Shown here: positions 9,148 to 18,183 of the stretch, piece by piece | How positions within the stretch are numbered: position 1 is the first letter of the stretch | Layout: each line of letters opens with the position of its first letter | Notes under the pieces: model-generated | The model's database searches: none | What the model was told of the DNA's origin: nothing | Seen by the model: the letters and a program-made list of their open reading frames with translations, nothing else | Assembly: GCF_003854275.1 (NCBI RefSeq) | Contig: NZ_QTQP01000008.1 | Span: forward strand, 62,001-126,000 | Direction: 5' to 3' | From: Burkholderia sp. Bp8963 | Lineage (GTDB): Bacteria; Pseudomonadota; Gammaproteobacteria; Burkholderiales; Burkholderiaceae | Length of the DNA stretch: 64,000 nt | Program-made: the position numbers and the translations under genes

Positions 9148-12100
9148 ATGAACCTGTCGCGCCCCTTCATCACCCGGCCTGTCGCGACGACGCTGCTCGC
9201 GCTCGGCGTCGCGCTCGCGGGCCTGTTCGCGTTCATCAGGCTGCCCGTATCGCCGCTGCCGCAGGTCGATTTCCCGACGATCCTGGTGCAGGCGTCGCTG
9301 CCCGGCGCGAGCCCAGAGACGGTCGCCACCAGCGTGACGAGCCCGCTCGAGCGGCACCTCGGCTCGATCGCCGACGTCAGCGAAATGACGTCGACCAGCA
9401 CCGTCGGCAACGCGCGGATCATCCTGCAGTTCGGCCTGAACCGCGACATCGACGGCGCCGCGCGCGACGTGCAGGCGGCGATCAATGCCGCACGCGCCGA
9501 CCTTCCCGCGGCACTGAAGAGCAACCCGACGTACCGCAAGGTCAACCCGGCCGACTCGCCGATCATGGTCGTGTCGCTGACGTCCGAAACCTCGTCGCCC
9601 GCGAAGCTGTACGACGCGGCGTCGACGGTGCTGCAGCAATCGCTGTCGCAGGTCGAAGGCGTCGGCCAGGTGTCGGTCAGCGGCTCGGCGAACCCGGCCG
9701 TGCGCGTCGAGCTCGAGCCGCAGGCGCTGTTTCATTACGGCATCGGGCTGGAAGACGTGCGCGCCGCGCTCGCGTCGGCGAACGCGAACAGCCCGAAGGG
9801 CGCGATCGAATTCGGCCCGCAACGCTTTCAGCTCTACACGAACGACCAGGCATCGGAGGCGTCGCAGTATCGCGATCTCGTCGTCGCGTACCGCAACGGC
9901 TCGGCGGTGCGGCTGTCGGAGCTGTCCGACGTCGTCGATTCCGTCGAGGACCTGCGCAACCTCGGCCTCGCGAACGGCAAGCGCGCGGTGCTCGTGATCC
10001 TGTACCGTTCGCCCGGCGCGAACATCATCGAGACGATCGACCGCGTGCGCGCGGCGCTGCCGAAGCTGACCGCCGCGCTGCCCGCCGACATCGAGGTGAC
10101 GCCCGTGCTCGACCGGTCGACCACGATCCGCGCATCGCTGAACGATACCGAGCGCACGCTGCTGATCGCGGTCGGCCTCGTCGTGATGGTGGTGTTCCTG
10201 TTCCTGCGCAACTGGCGCGCGACGCTGATCCCGAGCGTCGCGGTGCCGATCTCGATCGTCGGCACGTTCGGCGCGATGTACCTGCTCGGCTTCTCGATCG
10301 ACAACCTGTCGCTGATGGCGCTGATCGTCGCGACCGGCTTCGTCGTCGACGATGCGATCGTCGTGCTCGAGAACATCACGCGCCACATCGAGAACGGCAC
10401 GCCCAGGTTGCAGGCCGCGTTCGACGGCGCGCGCGAGGTCGGCTTCACGGTGCTGTCGATGAGCCTGTCGCTGGTCGCGGTATTCCTGCCGATCCTGCTG
10501 ATGGGCGGCATCGTCGGGCGGCTGTTCCGCGAGTTCGCGCTGACGCTGTCGCTCGCGATCGCCGTATCGCTCGCGGTGTCGCTGACCGTCACGCCGATGA
10601 TGTGCGCGCGGCTGCTGCCGGAGGTGCACGACAAGCGCGACGAGGGCCGCTTCGCGCGCTTCCTCGAGCATTGCTTCACGTCGCTGCAGCGCGGCTACGA
10701 GCGCTCGCTGTCGTGGGCGCTGCGCCATCCGCGGCTGATCCTGCTGACCCTCCTCGCGACGGTCGTCCTGAACGGCTATCTGTACTACATCGTGCCGAAG
10801 GGCTTCTTCCCGCAGCAGGATACGGGGCTGATGATCGGCGGCATCCAGGCCGACCAGAGCACGTCGTTCCAGGCGATGAAGCTGAAGTTCTCCGAGATGA
10901 TGCGCATCGTGCAGCACAATCCGAACGTGAAGAGCGTCGCCGGCTTCACGGGCGGCTCGCAGACCAACTCGGGTTTCATGTTCGTCACGCTGAAGGATCG
11001 CACCGAGCGCAAGCTGTCGGCCGACCAGGTGATCCAGCAACTGCGCCGGCCGCTCAGCGACGTCGCGGGTGCGCGCACGTTCCTGCAGGCCGCGCAGGAC
11101 ATCCGTGTCGGCGGCCGGCAGAGCAGCGCGCAATACCAGTTCACGCTGCTCGGCGACTCGACCCCCGAGCTGTACAAGTGGGGGCCGTTGCTGACCGAAG
11201 CGCTGCAGAAGCGCGCCGAGCTGGCCGACGTGAACTCCGACCAGCAGCAAGGCGGCCTCGAGGCGATGGTGACGATCGACCGCGCGACCGCGGCGCGGCT
11301 CGGCATCAAGCCCGCGCAGATCGACAACACGCTGTACGACGCGTTCGGCCAGCGGCAGGTCTCGACGATCTACAACCCGCTGAACCAGTACCACGTGGTG
11401 ATGGAGGTCGCGCCGAAATACTGGCAGAGCCCGCAGATGCTGAACCAGGTCTGGATCAGCACGTCGGGAGGCAGCGCGAGCGGCGCGCAGACGACCAACG
11501 CGGCGGCCGGCACCTACGTCGCGACGAAGGCCGGCGCGTCGAGCGCGGGCACTGCCGTGCAGAGCGCCGCCGCGATCGCGTCGGATTCCGCGCGCAACCA
11601 GGCGCTCAACTCGATCGCGGCGAGCGGGAAGTCGAGCGCGTCGTCGGGTGCGGCCGTGTCGACGTCGAAATCGACGATGGTGCCGCTGTCGGCGATCGCG
11701 TCGTTCGGGCCGAGCACGACGCCGCTGTCGGTCAACCACCAGGGGCTGTTCGTCGCGACCACGATCTCGTTCAACCTGGCGCCGGGCGTGTCGCTGTCGC
11801 AGGCGACGCAGGCAATCTACGCGACGATGGCCGGGATCGGCATGCCGCCGACGATCCACGGCAGCTTCCAGGGCACCGCGCAGGCGTTCCAGCAGTCGCT
11901 GGGCAACCAGCCGATCCTCATCGTGGCGGCGCTGATGGCCGTCTACATCGTACTCGGCATCCTGTACGAGAGCTACATCCACCCGATCACGATCCTGTCG
12001 ACGCTGCCGTCGGCCGGCGTCGGCGCGCTGCTCGGCCTGCTGCTGTTCAAGACCGAGTTCAGCATCATCGCGCTGATCGGCGTGATCCTGCTGATCGGTA

Positions 12101-12453
12101 TCGTGAAGAAGAACGCGATCATGATGGTCGACTTCGCGATCGATGCGACGCGCAACGGCGGCAAATCGTCGTTCGACGCGATCCACGAGGCGTGCCTGCT
12201 GCGCTTCAGGCCGATCATGATGACGACGATGGCGGCGCTGCTCGGCGCGGTGCCGCTCGCGTTCGGCAGCGGCGACGGCGCCGAGCTGCGCGCGCCGCTC
12301 GGGATCGCGATCGCGGGCGGCCTGATCGTGTCGCAGATGCTGACGCTTTACACGACGCCGGTCGTCTACCTGTACATGGACCGGCTGCGGGTGTGGGCCG
12401 AGAGGCGGCGCGGGCGGCGGCCGTCGGGCGGCGCGGCGGTCGCGGGAGAGTGA
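9148..12453 (+). CDS. mdtC: RND multidrug efflux permease (MdtC-like) with an Ala/Ser-rich insertion
   Basis: Second RND pump of the operon, 1101 residues, about 65 longer than its partner. Proton-relay residues are present ([29 protein letters not shown]). The extra length is one block at about residues 774-843 (11467-11676). It is almost only Ala, Ser, Gly and Thr and sits in the second periplasmic loop between WISTSGG and MVPLSAIASF. In MdtB the same place is a three-residue turn. It starts 4 bp after the mdtB stop without its own clear ribosome-binding site, which suggests coupling. No outer-membrane factor gene follows, so the complex must use a channel encoded elsewhere. MdtB/C-type partner of the preceding gene. 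Confidence 0.94.
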   Translation: MNLSRPFITRPVATTLLALGVALAGLFAFIRLPVSPLPQVDFPTILVQASLPGASPETVATSVTSPLERHLGSIADVSEMTSTSTVGNARIILQFGLNRDIDGAARDVQAAINAARADLPAALKSNPTYRKVNPADSPIMVVSLTSETSSPAKLYDAASTVLQQSLSQVEGVGQVSVSGSANPAVRVELEPQALFHYGIGLEDVRAALASANANSPKGAIEFGPQRFQLYTNDQASEASQYRDLVVAYRNGSAVRLSELSDVVDSVEDLRNLGLANGKRAVLVILYRSPGANIIETIDRVRAALPKLTAALPADIEVTPVLDRSTTIRASLNDTERTLLIAVGLVVMVVFLFLRNWRATLIPSVAVPISIVGTFGAMYLLGFSIDNLSLMALIVATGFVVDDAIVVLENITRHIENGTPRLQAAFDGAREVGFTVLSMSLSLVAVFLPILLMGGIVGRLFREFALTLSLAIAVSLAVSLTVTPMMCARLLPEVHDKRDEGRFARFLEHCFTSLQRGYERSLSWALRHPRLILLTLLATVVLNGYLYYIVPKGFFPQQDTGLMIGGIQADQSTSFQAMKLKFSEMMRIVQHNPNVKSVAGFTGGSQTNSGFMFVTLKDRTERKLSADQVIQQLRRPLSDVAGARTFLQAAQDIRVGGRQSSAQYQFTLLGDSTPELYKWGPLLTEALQKRAELADVNSDQQQGGLEAMVTIDRATAARLGIKPAQIDNTLYDAFGQRQVSTIYNPLNQYHVVMEVAPKYWQSPQMLNQVWISTSGGSASGAQTTNAAAGTYVATKAGASSAGTAVQSAAAIASDSARNQALNSIAASGKSSASSGAAVSTSKSTMVPLSAIASFGPSTTPLSVNHQGLFVATTISFNLAPGVSLSQATQAIYATMAGIGMPPTIHGSFQGTAQAFQQSLGNQPILIVAALMAVYIVLGILYESYIHPITILSTLPSAGVGALLGLLLFKTEFSIIALIGVILLIGIVKKNAIMMVDFAIDATRNGGKSSFDAIHEACLLRFRPIMMTTMAALLGAVPLAFGSGDGAELRAPLGIAIAGGLIVSQMLTLYTTPVVYLYMDRLRVWAERRRGRRPSGGAAVAGE

Positions 12454-12532
12454 CGGCGGTCGCCTTGAACGCGGGTGGCAATCGACTATCGTGAGTCCAT
12501 GCACACCGCCGTGCGCTTCCCGGGGACACACC

Positions 12533-12916
12533 ATGAACGTCCAGCTGAACCATACGATCGTCTGGTGCCGCGACAAGCTCGCGTCGAGCCGGTTCCTGAC
12601 GGAGCTGCTGGAACTGCCGCCGCCGATCCCGTTCGGATCGATGCTGGTCGTGCAGCTCGACAACGGCGTGTCGCTCGACTTTTACGAACGGGCAGGCGAC
12701 ATCACGTCGCAGCACTATGCGTTCCTGATCGACGAAACCGCGTTCGACGCGGTCTTCACACGGATTCGCGACCGAGGGCTGCCGTACTGGGCCGATCCGT
12801 CGAAACGGCACGCCGGCGAAATCTACCGGCACAACGGCGGCCGGGGCGTGTATTTCGACGATCCGGACGGTCATTTCCTCGAAGTGATGACCCGGCCGTA
12901 TGCACTGAACGGCTAG
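12533..12916 (+). CDS. VOC-superfamily (glyoxalase/dioxygenase fold) protein
   Basis: A small single-domain vicinal-oxygen-chelate protein of 127 residues. The beta-alpha-beta-beta-beta modules are recognisable: NHTIVWCRDKLASSRFLTEL at the start, a second module QHYAFLIDETAFDAVFTRI, and the closing RGVYFDDPDGHFLEVMTRP typical of glyoxalase/bleomycin-resistance relatives. Possible metal ligands are His5 (NHTI), the His of QHYAF and Glu in HFLEVM. ATG at 12533 is preceded by GGGGA at a proper distance; the frame opens earlier, at 12491, without support. The gene follows mdtC by 79 bp and may be read through from it. Substrate unknown. Confidence 0.82.
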   Translation: MNVQLNHTIVWCRDKLASSRFLTELLELPPPIPFGSMLVVQLDNGVSLDFYERAGDITSQHYAFLIDETAFDAVFTRIRDRGLPYWADPSKRHAGEIYRHNGGRGVYFDDPDGHFLEVMTRPYALNG

Positions 12917-13054
12917 CGTTGCAGGCAGTCCGGCGTTGCACCGGCCGACGTCGGGCGACGCAGGCGCCGCCCTGCTACTCGCGCCACCCGGCAGGCGCCG
13001 GGCGTGGCCGCATCCGGCGCGCGCCGTCGGGCGAACCGGCGCGGCAGGCGGCCT

Positions 13055-14575
13055 TCACTCCGCGGCCGGCGCGGTCTTGCGCGGACGGCGCGCGCGCGGC
13101 GCCGTCTTGCGGGCAGGCTTTTTCGGCTTCGCATCGGCAGCCGCCTCGGCGAATGCTTCGGCCGGCGTGGCCGCTTCCGGCTGCGGCTCCACGGCGGCGG
13201 TGATCGCCGCCTTCGTGCCTGCCGGCCTCGCGTCGGCATGTGCGCTGTCGACAAACATCTCGACCTGCGGCGCGTCCGCGTGCTTCCCGTCGCCGTGCTT
13301 GTGCTCGCCGTGCTTGTGCTCGCCGTGCCTCGCGTCGGCATGCTTGGCGTCAACGTGTTGCTCGTCGCCGTGCCGCTCGTCGGCTTCCTTCGCGACAGCT
13401 TGCTTCGCGCCGGCTTCCTTCGCGTCCGTCCCGTCCGTCCTCTTCGCGCCGCCCTTCTTCGTCGCGACCTTCTTCGCCGCGCTCTTGCGCGCACGCTTGC
13501 GGCTGTCCTTCTTCTCGTCGTGCGCGTCACCCGGGCCGGCGGCCGCGTCCGCGCGCCCCGCCGCTTCCGGCGCGGCAGCTTCCACCGCGTCGCGCTCGGC
13601 CGCCTCGGCCACGACCGGCGCCGCCGCTTCCTGCGCATGCGCGGCGCCGTGCCGCCCGTGGCGGCGCTCGCGCTCGGCGTGCACCGGCTCGACCGCCCGC
13701 GCGTCGTCCTGCGCGATCGGCACCTCGACAGGCGCCGCCGACTCCACCGCCGCGGCCTGGCGCGCGCGCGACACGAACGCGCCCGACTTGTCGTCGCGGC
13801 CGACCTCGAGCAGGCCGCGCGCCTGCGCCTCGTCGAGCAGGTTGCCGAATGCGCGGAAGCCGTAATACGACTCGTTGAAGTCCGGCTTGCGGCGCTTGAT
13901 CGCGCTCTTCAGCACCGACGCCCAGATCTTGCCGACGTCGTCGCGCTCCGACGCGAGCGCGTCGAAGGTCTCGACCGCGAGCGCGATCGCCTCGGCCCGG
14001 CGCACTTCGAGCTCCGGCTTGCGGGACGGCTCGTCGGGCCGCTTCGCACCGCCGTTGCCCACCCGCTGCTGCTCGCGCTTCGCGAGCGCGCGCTGCTGCT
14101 CGCGCACGAGATCGTCGTAGAAGATGAATTCGTCGCAGTTCGCGACCAGCAGGTCCGACGTCGATTTCTTCACGCCGACACCGATCACCTTCTTCGCGTT
14201 CTCGCGCAGCTTCGACACGAGCGGCGAGAAATCCGAGTCGCCGCTGATGATCACGAAGGTGTCGACGTGCGACTTCGTGTAGCACAGGTCGAGCGCGTCG
14301 ACGACGAGCCGGATGTCGGCCGAGTTCTTGCCCGACTGCCGCACGTGCGGGATCTCGATCAGCTCGAAGCTCGCCTCGTGCATCGCCGCCTTGAACCCCT
14401 TGTAGCGATCCCAGTCGCAATAGGCCTTCTTGACGACGATGCTGCCCTTCAGCAGCAACCGCTCGAGCACCGGCTTGATGTCGAACTTTTCGTACTTCGC
14501 GTCGCGCACGCCGAGCGCGACGTTCTCGAAGTCGCAGAACACCGCCATGCTGACGTTATCGAGGGGTAATGCCAT
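13055..14575 (-). CDS. NYN-domain / LOTUS (OST-HTH) protein with long basic low-complexity tail
   Basis: A 506-residue protein. Residues about 8-165 form a NYN (PIN-like ribonuclease fold) domain with its acidic positions in place: FCDFENV, SADIRLVVDALD and ISGDSDFSPL. Residues about 195-265 (FDALASERDDVGKIWASVLK through FRAFGNLLDEAQARGLLEV) look like an OST-HTH/LOTUS domain, which binds RNA or G-quadruplexes in other proteins. From about residue 275 to the end the sequence is disordered: Ala/Glu-rich, then Lys/Arg/Ala-rich, with a His-Lys-Gly repeat at about 411-435 (HGEHKHGEHKHGDGKHADA) and a basic C-terminus. A GGAGT site precedes ATG 14575. It is convergent with the VOC gene and divergent from the SDR gene. 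RNA cleavage is family inference. Confidence 0.88.
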   Translation of the reverse strand: MALPLDNVSMAVFCDFENVALGVRDAKYEKFDIKPVLERLLLKGSIVVKKAYCDWDRYKGFKAAMHEASFELIEIPHVRQSGKNSADIRLVVDALDLCYTKSHVDTFVIISGDSDFSPLVSKLRENAKKVIGVGVKKSTSDLLVANCDEFIFYDDLVREQQRALAKREQQRVGNGGAKRPDEPSRKPELEVRRAEAIALAVETFDALASERDDVGKIWASVLKSAIKRRKPDFNESYYGFRAFGNLLDEAQARGLLEVGRDDKSGAFVSRARQAAAVESAAPVEVPIAQDDARAVEPVHAERERRHGRHGAAHAQEAAAPVVAEAAERDAVEAAAPEAAGRADAAAGPGDAHDEKKDSRKRARKSAAKKVATKKGGAKRTDGTDAKEAGAKQAVAKEADERHGDEQHVDAKHADARHGEHKHGEHKHGDGKHADAPQVEMFVDSAHADARPAGTKAAITAAVEPQPEAATPAEAFAEAAADAKPKKPARKTAPRARRPRKTAPAAE

Positions 14576-14820
14576 GTGTACTCCAACCGGTTGGCCGACG
14601 CGTTGAATTGCGTAGCGGCAGAAAATGCGTCGCGCACATGATAGCCGGTCGGCGGGGTCTCACCCGCGATAGTTGCACGCGGGCAGCTCCGCGTCGCCGG
14701 TACGCCGCCGCAGGTACGCCCCCATTTCGCTATCCGCCGGCGGGCCAAATCGACATACACTTGAGTATCGGTCGTCCGTCCCCATCTGGACTGGCGACGC
14801 ATCGATCAAGGAGCGGTTTC

Positions 14821-15450
14821 ATGACGATCAAGGTACTGCTGATTGGCGCCGCCGGCCGCACCGGCCAGGCCTGTGCCGATCTTTTGCTCGAGCAGCCTGA
14901 ATTCGAGGTCACGGCGCTGGTGCGCCGGCACGGCTATACGCTGCCGGGCGCGAAGGTGATCGAGGCCGACCTGACGGACGACTTCTCGCACGCATTCCAG
15001 GGCATCACGCACGTGATCTACACGGCCGGCTCTGCCGAGTCGGAAGGCGCGACCGAGGAGGAGCAGGTCGACCGCGACGCGGTCGCGCGTGCGGCCGACT
15101 ATGCGCTCGCATTCAACGTGCAGAAGCTGGTCGTGATCAGTTCGCTGTCCGCGTACTGGCCCGAGCGCAGCCCCGACGCGCTGCGCCACTACTCGCAGAT
15201 GAAACGCGAAGGCGACGAGCGCGTGATCGCATCAGGCGTCGACTACGTGATCCTGCGGCCAGGCCCGCTCGCGGACGGCCCGGGCGTCGGCAAGATCGCG
15301 CTGACCGAGGAGCGACTTGACGACGCACCGCCGGTGTCGCGCCAGGACGTCGCCTGGGCCGCGATCGAGGCGATCAAGCTCGGGATCTCGAGGAAGACGA
15401 TCGGCTTCGTCGGCGGCAGCGTGCCGATCGAGCAGGCGCTGCGCGCATGA
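14821..15450 (+). CDS. NAD(P)-binding SDR-type protein (YwnB/BVR-B-like)
   Basis: A 209-residue atypical short-chain dehydrogenase with an NAD(P)H-binding Rossmann fold. The nucleotide site is clear at the N-terminus (VLLIGAAGRTGQACADLL). A central VIYTAGSAESEG and VVISSLSAYWPE correspond to the NAG and active-site strands. The YxxxK-like position is HYSQMKREGDE. VDYVILRPGPLADGPG is the usual substrate-side loop. The start at 14821 has an AAGGAG site eight bases upstream; a long open frame before it (from 14569) has no similarity. Function is probably a redox enzyme or a nucleotide-binding regulator. The gene stands alone, divergent from the NYN gene across 245 bp that show no other feature. 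Confidence 0.85.
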   Translation: MTIKVLLIGAAGRTGQACADLLLEQPEFEVTALVRRHGYTLPGAKVIEADLTDDFSHAFQGITHVIYTAGSAESEGATEEEQVDRDAVARAADYALAFNVQKLVVISSLSAYWPERSPDALRHYSQMKREGDERVIASGVDYVILRPGPLADGPGVGKIALTEERLDDAPPVSRQDVAWAAIEAIKLGISRKTIGFVGGSVPIEQALRA

Positions 15451-15495
15451 CGCCCGCGGGCGCCGCCGCACCGGCCGCGCCCGCCGCCACGCCCA

Positions 15496-15516
15496 CCCCG
15501 CGGCATGCCCGCGGGG
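15496..15516. terminator. GC hairpin between convergent genes
   Basis: Perfect stem CCCCGCGG / CCGCGGGG with a 5-nt loop lies between the SDR gene and the convergent peroxiredoxin gene. There is no strong T run, so termination is only a guess. Confidence 0.35.
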
Positions 15517-15572
15517 CGGGCGTCCCTTTCGTTCCTTTCGTCCCGCCCGTTCGTCCCCGCCGTTCACCCCCT

Positions 15573-16133
15573 TTACTGCTTCGGGTGCGCGTCCGCCCAC
15601 GCCTTGACCGCCGCGAGCGTGTTCTCGACGTGCTTGTCCGGCGACAGGCTCGTGTACTCGTACAGCACCTTCCCCTCCGGCGAAATCACGTAGGACACGC
15701 GGTTCGCGCGGCTGATCGCGGGCAGCTTCGCGTCGTACTCACGGATGATCTTCGCGTCGGGATCGGCCGCGACCGGAAACTTGCTGCGGCACTCGCTGAC
15801 CGAAAACTTCGCCAGCGTGCCGATATCGTCTGCGGATACGCCGATCACGGTCGCGCCATATGCGCTATAGCGGCCGACCGCGTCCGCGAACGCGTGCGCC
15901 TCGATCGTGCAGCCCTTCGTGAACGCGGCCGGATAGAAGTACAGCACCACCGGCCCGCGCTTCAGCGCGTCGGCGAGCGAATATGTATAAGTCTTGCCGC
16001 CCAGCGACGCCTGCGTCGTGAAATCCGGCGCCCGATCGCCCGGCTTCAGTTCCGCGTGCGCACTCAGCGCATAGCCCGCGACGAGCGTCGCCGCCGCGGA
16101 ACACACCATCGACACCATCAGTTTTCGCTTCAT
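15573..16133 (-). CDS. Exported peroxiredoxin (AhpC/TSA, Bcp-like)
   Basis: A thiol peroxidase of 186 residues with a signal peptide (MKRKLMVSMVCSAAATLVAG, cleavage probably after AHA), so it should act in the periplasm, which is unusual for Bcp-type proteins. The peroxidatic cysteine is in PAAFTKGCTIEAHAF. The conserved Arg of the family is near NRVSYVISPEGKV. A second Cys (SECRSKF) may be the resolving one. I chose ATG 16133 because GAGGA lies five bases upstream; ATG 16145 would sit almost on the transcription start predicted by a TATAAG box at 16149-16154. The electron donor is not evident. It is divergent from the GGDEF-EAL gene. Confidence 0.88.
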   Translation of the reverse strand: MKRKLMVSMVCSAAATLVAGYALSAHAELKPGDRAPDFTTQASLGGKTYTYSLADALKRGPVVLYFYPAAFTKGCTIEAHAFADAVGRYSAYGATVIGVSADDIGTLAKFSVSECRSKFPVAADPDAKIIREYDAKLPAISRANRVSYVISPEGKVLYEYTSLSPDKHVENTLAAVKAWADAHPKQ

Positions 16134-16217
16134 CTGCGTCCTCATTTCTTATAAAGTCAGCCTCGATGCGTGACGTGCCGGCGTTCGCCAGTCGAACGTC
16201 GGCGCACCATCTGGGTG

Positions 16218-16247
16218 CGCGCGGCCCAAGTCCCGGAGGGCCGCGCG
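16218..16247. other. Perfect 10-bp hairpin upstream of the GGDEF-EAL gene
   Basis: Stem CGCGCGGCCC / GGGCCGCGCG with a 10-nt loop (AAGTCCCGGA). It sits in the divergent region between the peroxiredoxin and GGDEF-EAL genes, about 75 bp before the latter's start. It is not at the end of any gene, so it could be leader RNA structure or an operator. Confidence 0.5.
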
Positions 16248-16319
16248 TTAAAGATTTCGCGTGGTCTGCCGTTATTCCTCCCGGACAACCGGTTCCAGCC
16301 CTTCACGTCAGCGAGAAAC

Positions 16320-18155
16320 ATGGAAGCCAACAGGAAACAGACGCCACGCAAGGGCTCCTGGCGTAGCGCCTTGCATACGCTGCGCCGCTTCGCCTGGTCA
16401 GGCGGCGCGCTGATGCCGGCGCGCGCCGGCGCGCCGCGCCGCGACGATACCGTCCGCAACTGGCTGGAACAGACGGTCGGCGCGGTGGACTTCCTCGCGC
16501 ACGTCGATCGCGAGCTGCGCTTTCTCTACGTGTCCGATGCCAGCCTGCGCTTCATCGGCTATCACCGCGACTATCTGCACACGCTGACGCTGCGCGATCT
16601 CATCGCCGAGCAGGATACCGCGGCGCTCGAAGGTCTGCTTGCGCGCGCCGCGCGCTCCGGCCACGTCGAGAAGGCGACGATGTGCATCGTCAAGTCGCTG
16701 ACCTACCCGCTCGACGTCGAGGTGCGGGCGGTCAAGAGCCGCCACCACGGCGTCGACGGCTTCGCGATCGCGGCATTCGACGTGTCGTCGTGGCGCGCGC
16801 TCGAGGCACGCCTGACCTACGAAATGCATCACGACCCGATGACGGGGCTCGACAACCTGTCGGCGCTCGTGCCTGCGCTGATGCGCGCGCAGCAGACCGC
16901 CGACGAGACGGGCACCTACGCGGCGCTGCTGCTGCTCGACCTCGACGATTACCAGCGGATCAACCGCGCGCTCGGCTACGACGCCGGCGACGCGCTGCTG
17001 CGCGAGACCGCGCAGCGGCTGCAGGCGCTGATGGCGCCGGACCACCAGCTCGCGCGGGTCGCGAGCGACAAGTTCGCGATCGTGTTCAACGCGCCGGGCC
17101 GCGCGCAGGCAAGCGACGTCGCGGGCGCACTCGGGCGCCGGCTGCAGGCGGCGGTGCGCCAGCCGTACGTGTATCACGGGCAGCCCGTGCACCTGTCCGC
17201 GAGCATCGGCATCGCGCTCTACCCGGACGAGCGCGCGGCCCCGCATCGCGCGCAGCACCACAGCCCGCTGCTGCGCCGCGCGGACCACGCACTGTCGCAG
17301 GCGAAAGCGTCGGGCGGCAACGCGCTCGCGTTTCATACGCCGGTCGACGACCCGTCCGATGCCGAACGCCTGAAGCTCGAGGCCGACCTGTACGACGGCG
17401 TGCGCAACGGCGAGTTCTCGCTGCATTTCCAGCCGATCTCGCGCAGCCAGTCGGGCGCGGTGGTCGGCGTCGAGGCGCTGATCCGCTGGAGCCACCCCGT
17501 GCACGGGCTCGTGCCGCCGGCAACCTTCATTCCGCTCGCCGAATCGATCGGCCTGATCAACTACCTCGGCAACTGGGTGCTGAAGGCCGCGTGCATGCAG
17601 CTCGTCGCGTGGGACCGCCAGGGGCTCGCGCTGCAGTACGTCGCGGTGAACGTGTCGCCGCAACAATTCCGTGATCCGCGCTTCACGCAGAGCGTGCGCG
17701 ACGCGATTACACTGACCGGCATCGACCCGCGCCGCATTGTGCTCGAGATCACCGAGAGCCTGCTGATGCACGACCCGGCGCACGCGAAGGGGCTGCTCGA
17801 GGAGCTGACCGACCTCGGCATCCGCTTCGCGATCGACGATTTCGGCACCGGTTACTCGAGCCTCGCGTATCTGCAGCGCTTCCCGCTCGCGAAGCTGAAG
17901 ATCGACCGCAGCTTCGTCGAGAACCTGCTGACGTCGCGCAACGACCGCGCGATCGTGTCGGCGGTCGTCGGCCTCGCGCAAACGCTCGATCTCGAACTCG
18001 TCGCCGAAGGCGTCGAGACCGAGGCGCAGCGCGAGCTTCTGACCGAGATGGGCTGCAACCATATCCAGGGCTGGCTGGTCTGCAAGGCGCTGCCGTCCGA
18101 GGAACTGGCGCGGCGCTTCGAGGCGCAGCAGTTGCGCCTGCACGCGGCCGCTTGA
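16320..18155 (+). CDS. PAS-GGDEF-EAL protein, probable c-di-GMP phosphodiesterase
   Basis: A 611-residue signalling protein. A basic N-terminus leads to a PAS-like sensor (about 45-150: FLAHVDRELRFLYVSDASLR). Then come a GGDEF domain (about 165-330) and an EAL domain (about 350-605). The GGDEF signature is degenerate, SDKF at residues 249-252, so cyclase activity is unlikely. The EAL site looks intact: VEALIRW (EAL at 385-387), VNVSPQQF, LEITESLL, IDDFGTGYSSL, KIDRSFV and AEGVETEAQ. It therefore probably hydrolyses c-di-GMP, with the GGDEF part regulatory. I start at ATG 16320 (MEANRKQ); an upstream extension of 50 codons lacks family features. The HDOD gene follows 28 bp after the stop and is likely co-transcribed. 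Confidence 0.92.
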   Translation: MEANRKQTPRKGSWRSALHTLRRFAWSGGALMPARAGAPRRDDTVRNWLEQTVGAVDFLAHVDRELRFLYVSDASLRFIGYHRDYLHTLTLRDLIAEQDTAALEGLLARAARSGHVEKATMCIVKSLTYPLDVEVRAVKSRHHGVDGFAIAAFDVSSWRALEARLTYEMHHDPMTGLDNLSALVPALMRAQQTADETGTYAALLLLDLDDYQRINRALGYDAGDALLRETAQRLQALMAPDHQLARVASDKFAIVFNAPGRAQASDVAGALGRRLQAAVRQPYVYHGQPVHLSASIGIALYPDERAAPHRAQHHSPLLRRADHALSQAKASGGNALAFHTPVDDPSDAERLKLEADLYDGVRNGEFSLHFQPISRSQSGAVVGVEALIRWSHPVHGLVPPATFIPLAESIGLINYLGNWVLKAACMQLVAWDRQGLALQYVAVNVSPQQFRDPRFTQSVRDAITLTGIDPRRIVLEITESLLMHDPAHAKGLLEELTDLGIRFAIDDFGTGYSSLAYLQRFPLAKLKIDRSFVENLLTSRNDRAIVSAVVGLAQTLDLELVAEGVETEAQRELLTEMGCNHIQGWLVCKALPSEELARRFEAQQLRLHAAA

Positions 18156-18183
18156 CGTGTCGCCGCGAACCGAACGGATCCGT

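Noticed and set aside
4503..9566. Very long minus-strand open frame of 1687 codons under the efflux operon
   Set aside because: Antisense shadow caused by high GC at third codon positions. The plus-strand RND proteins are certain.
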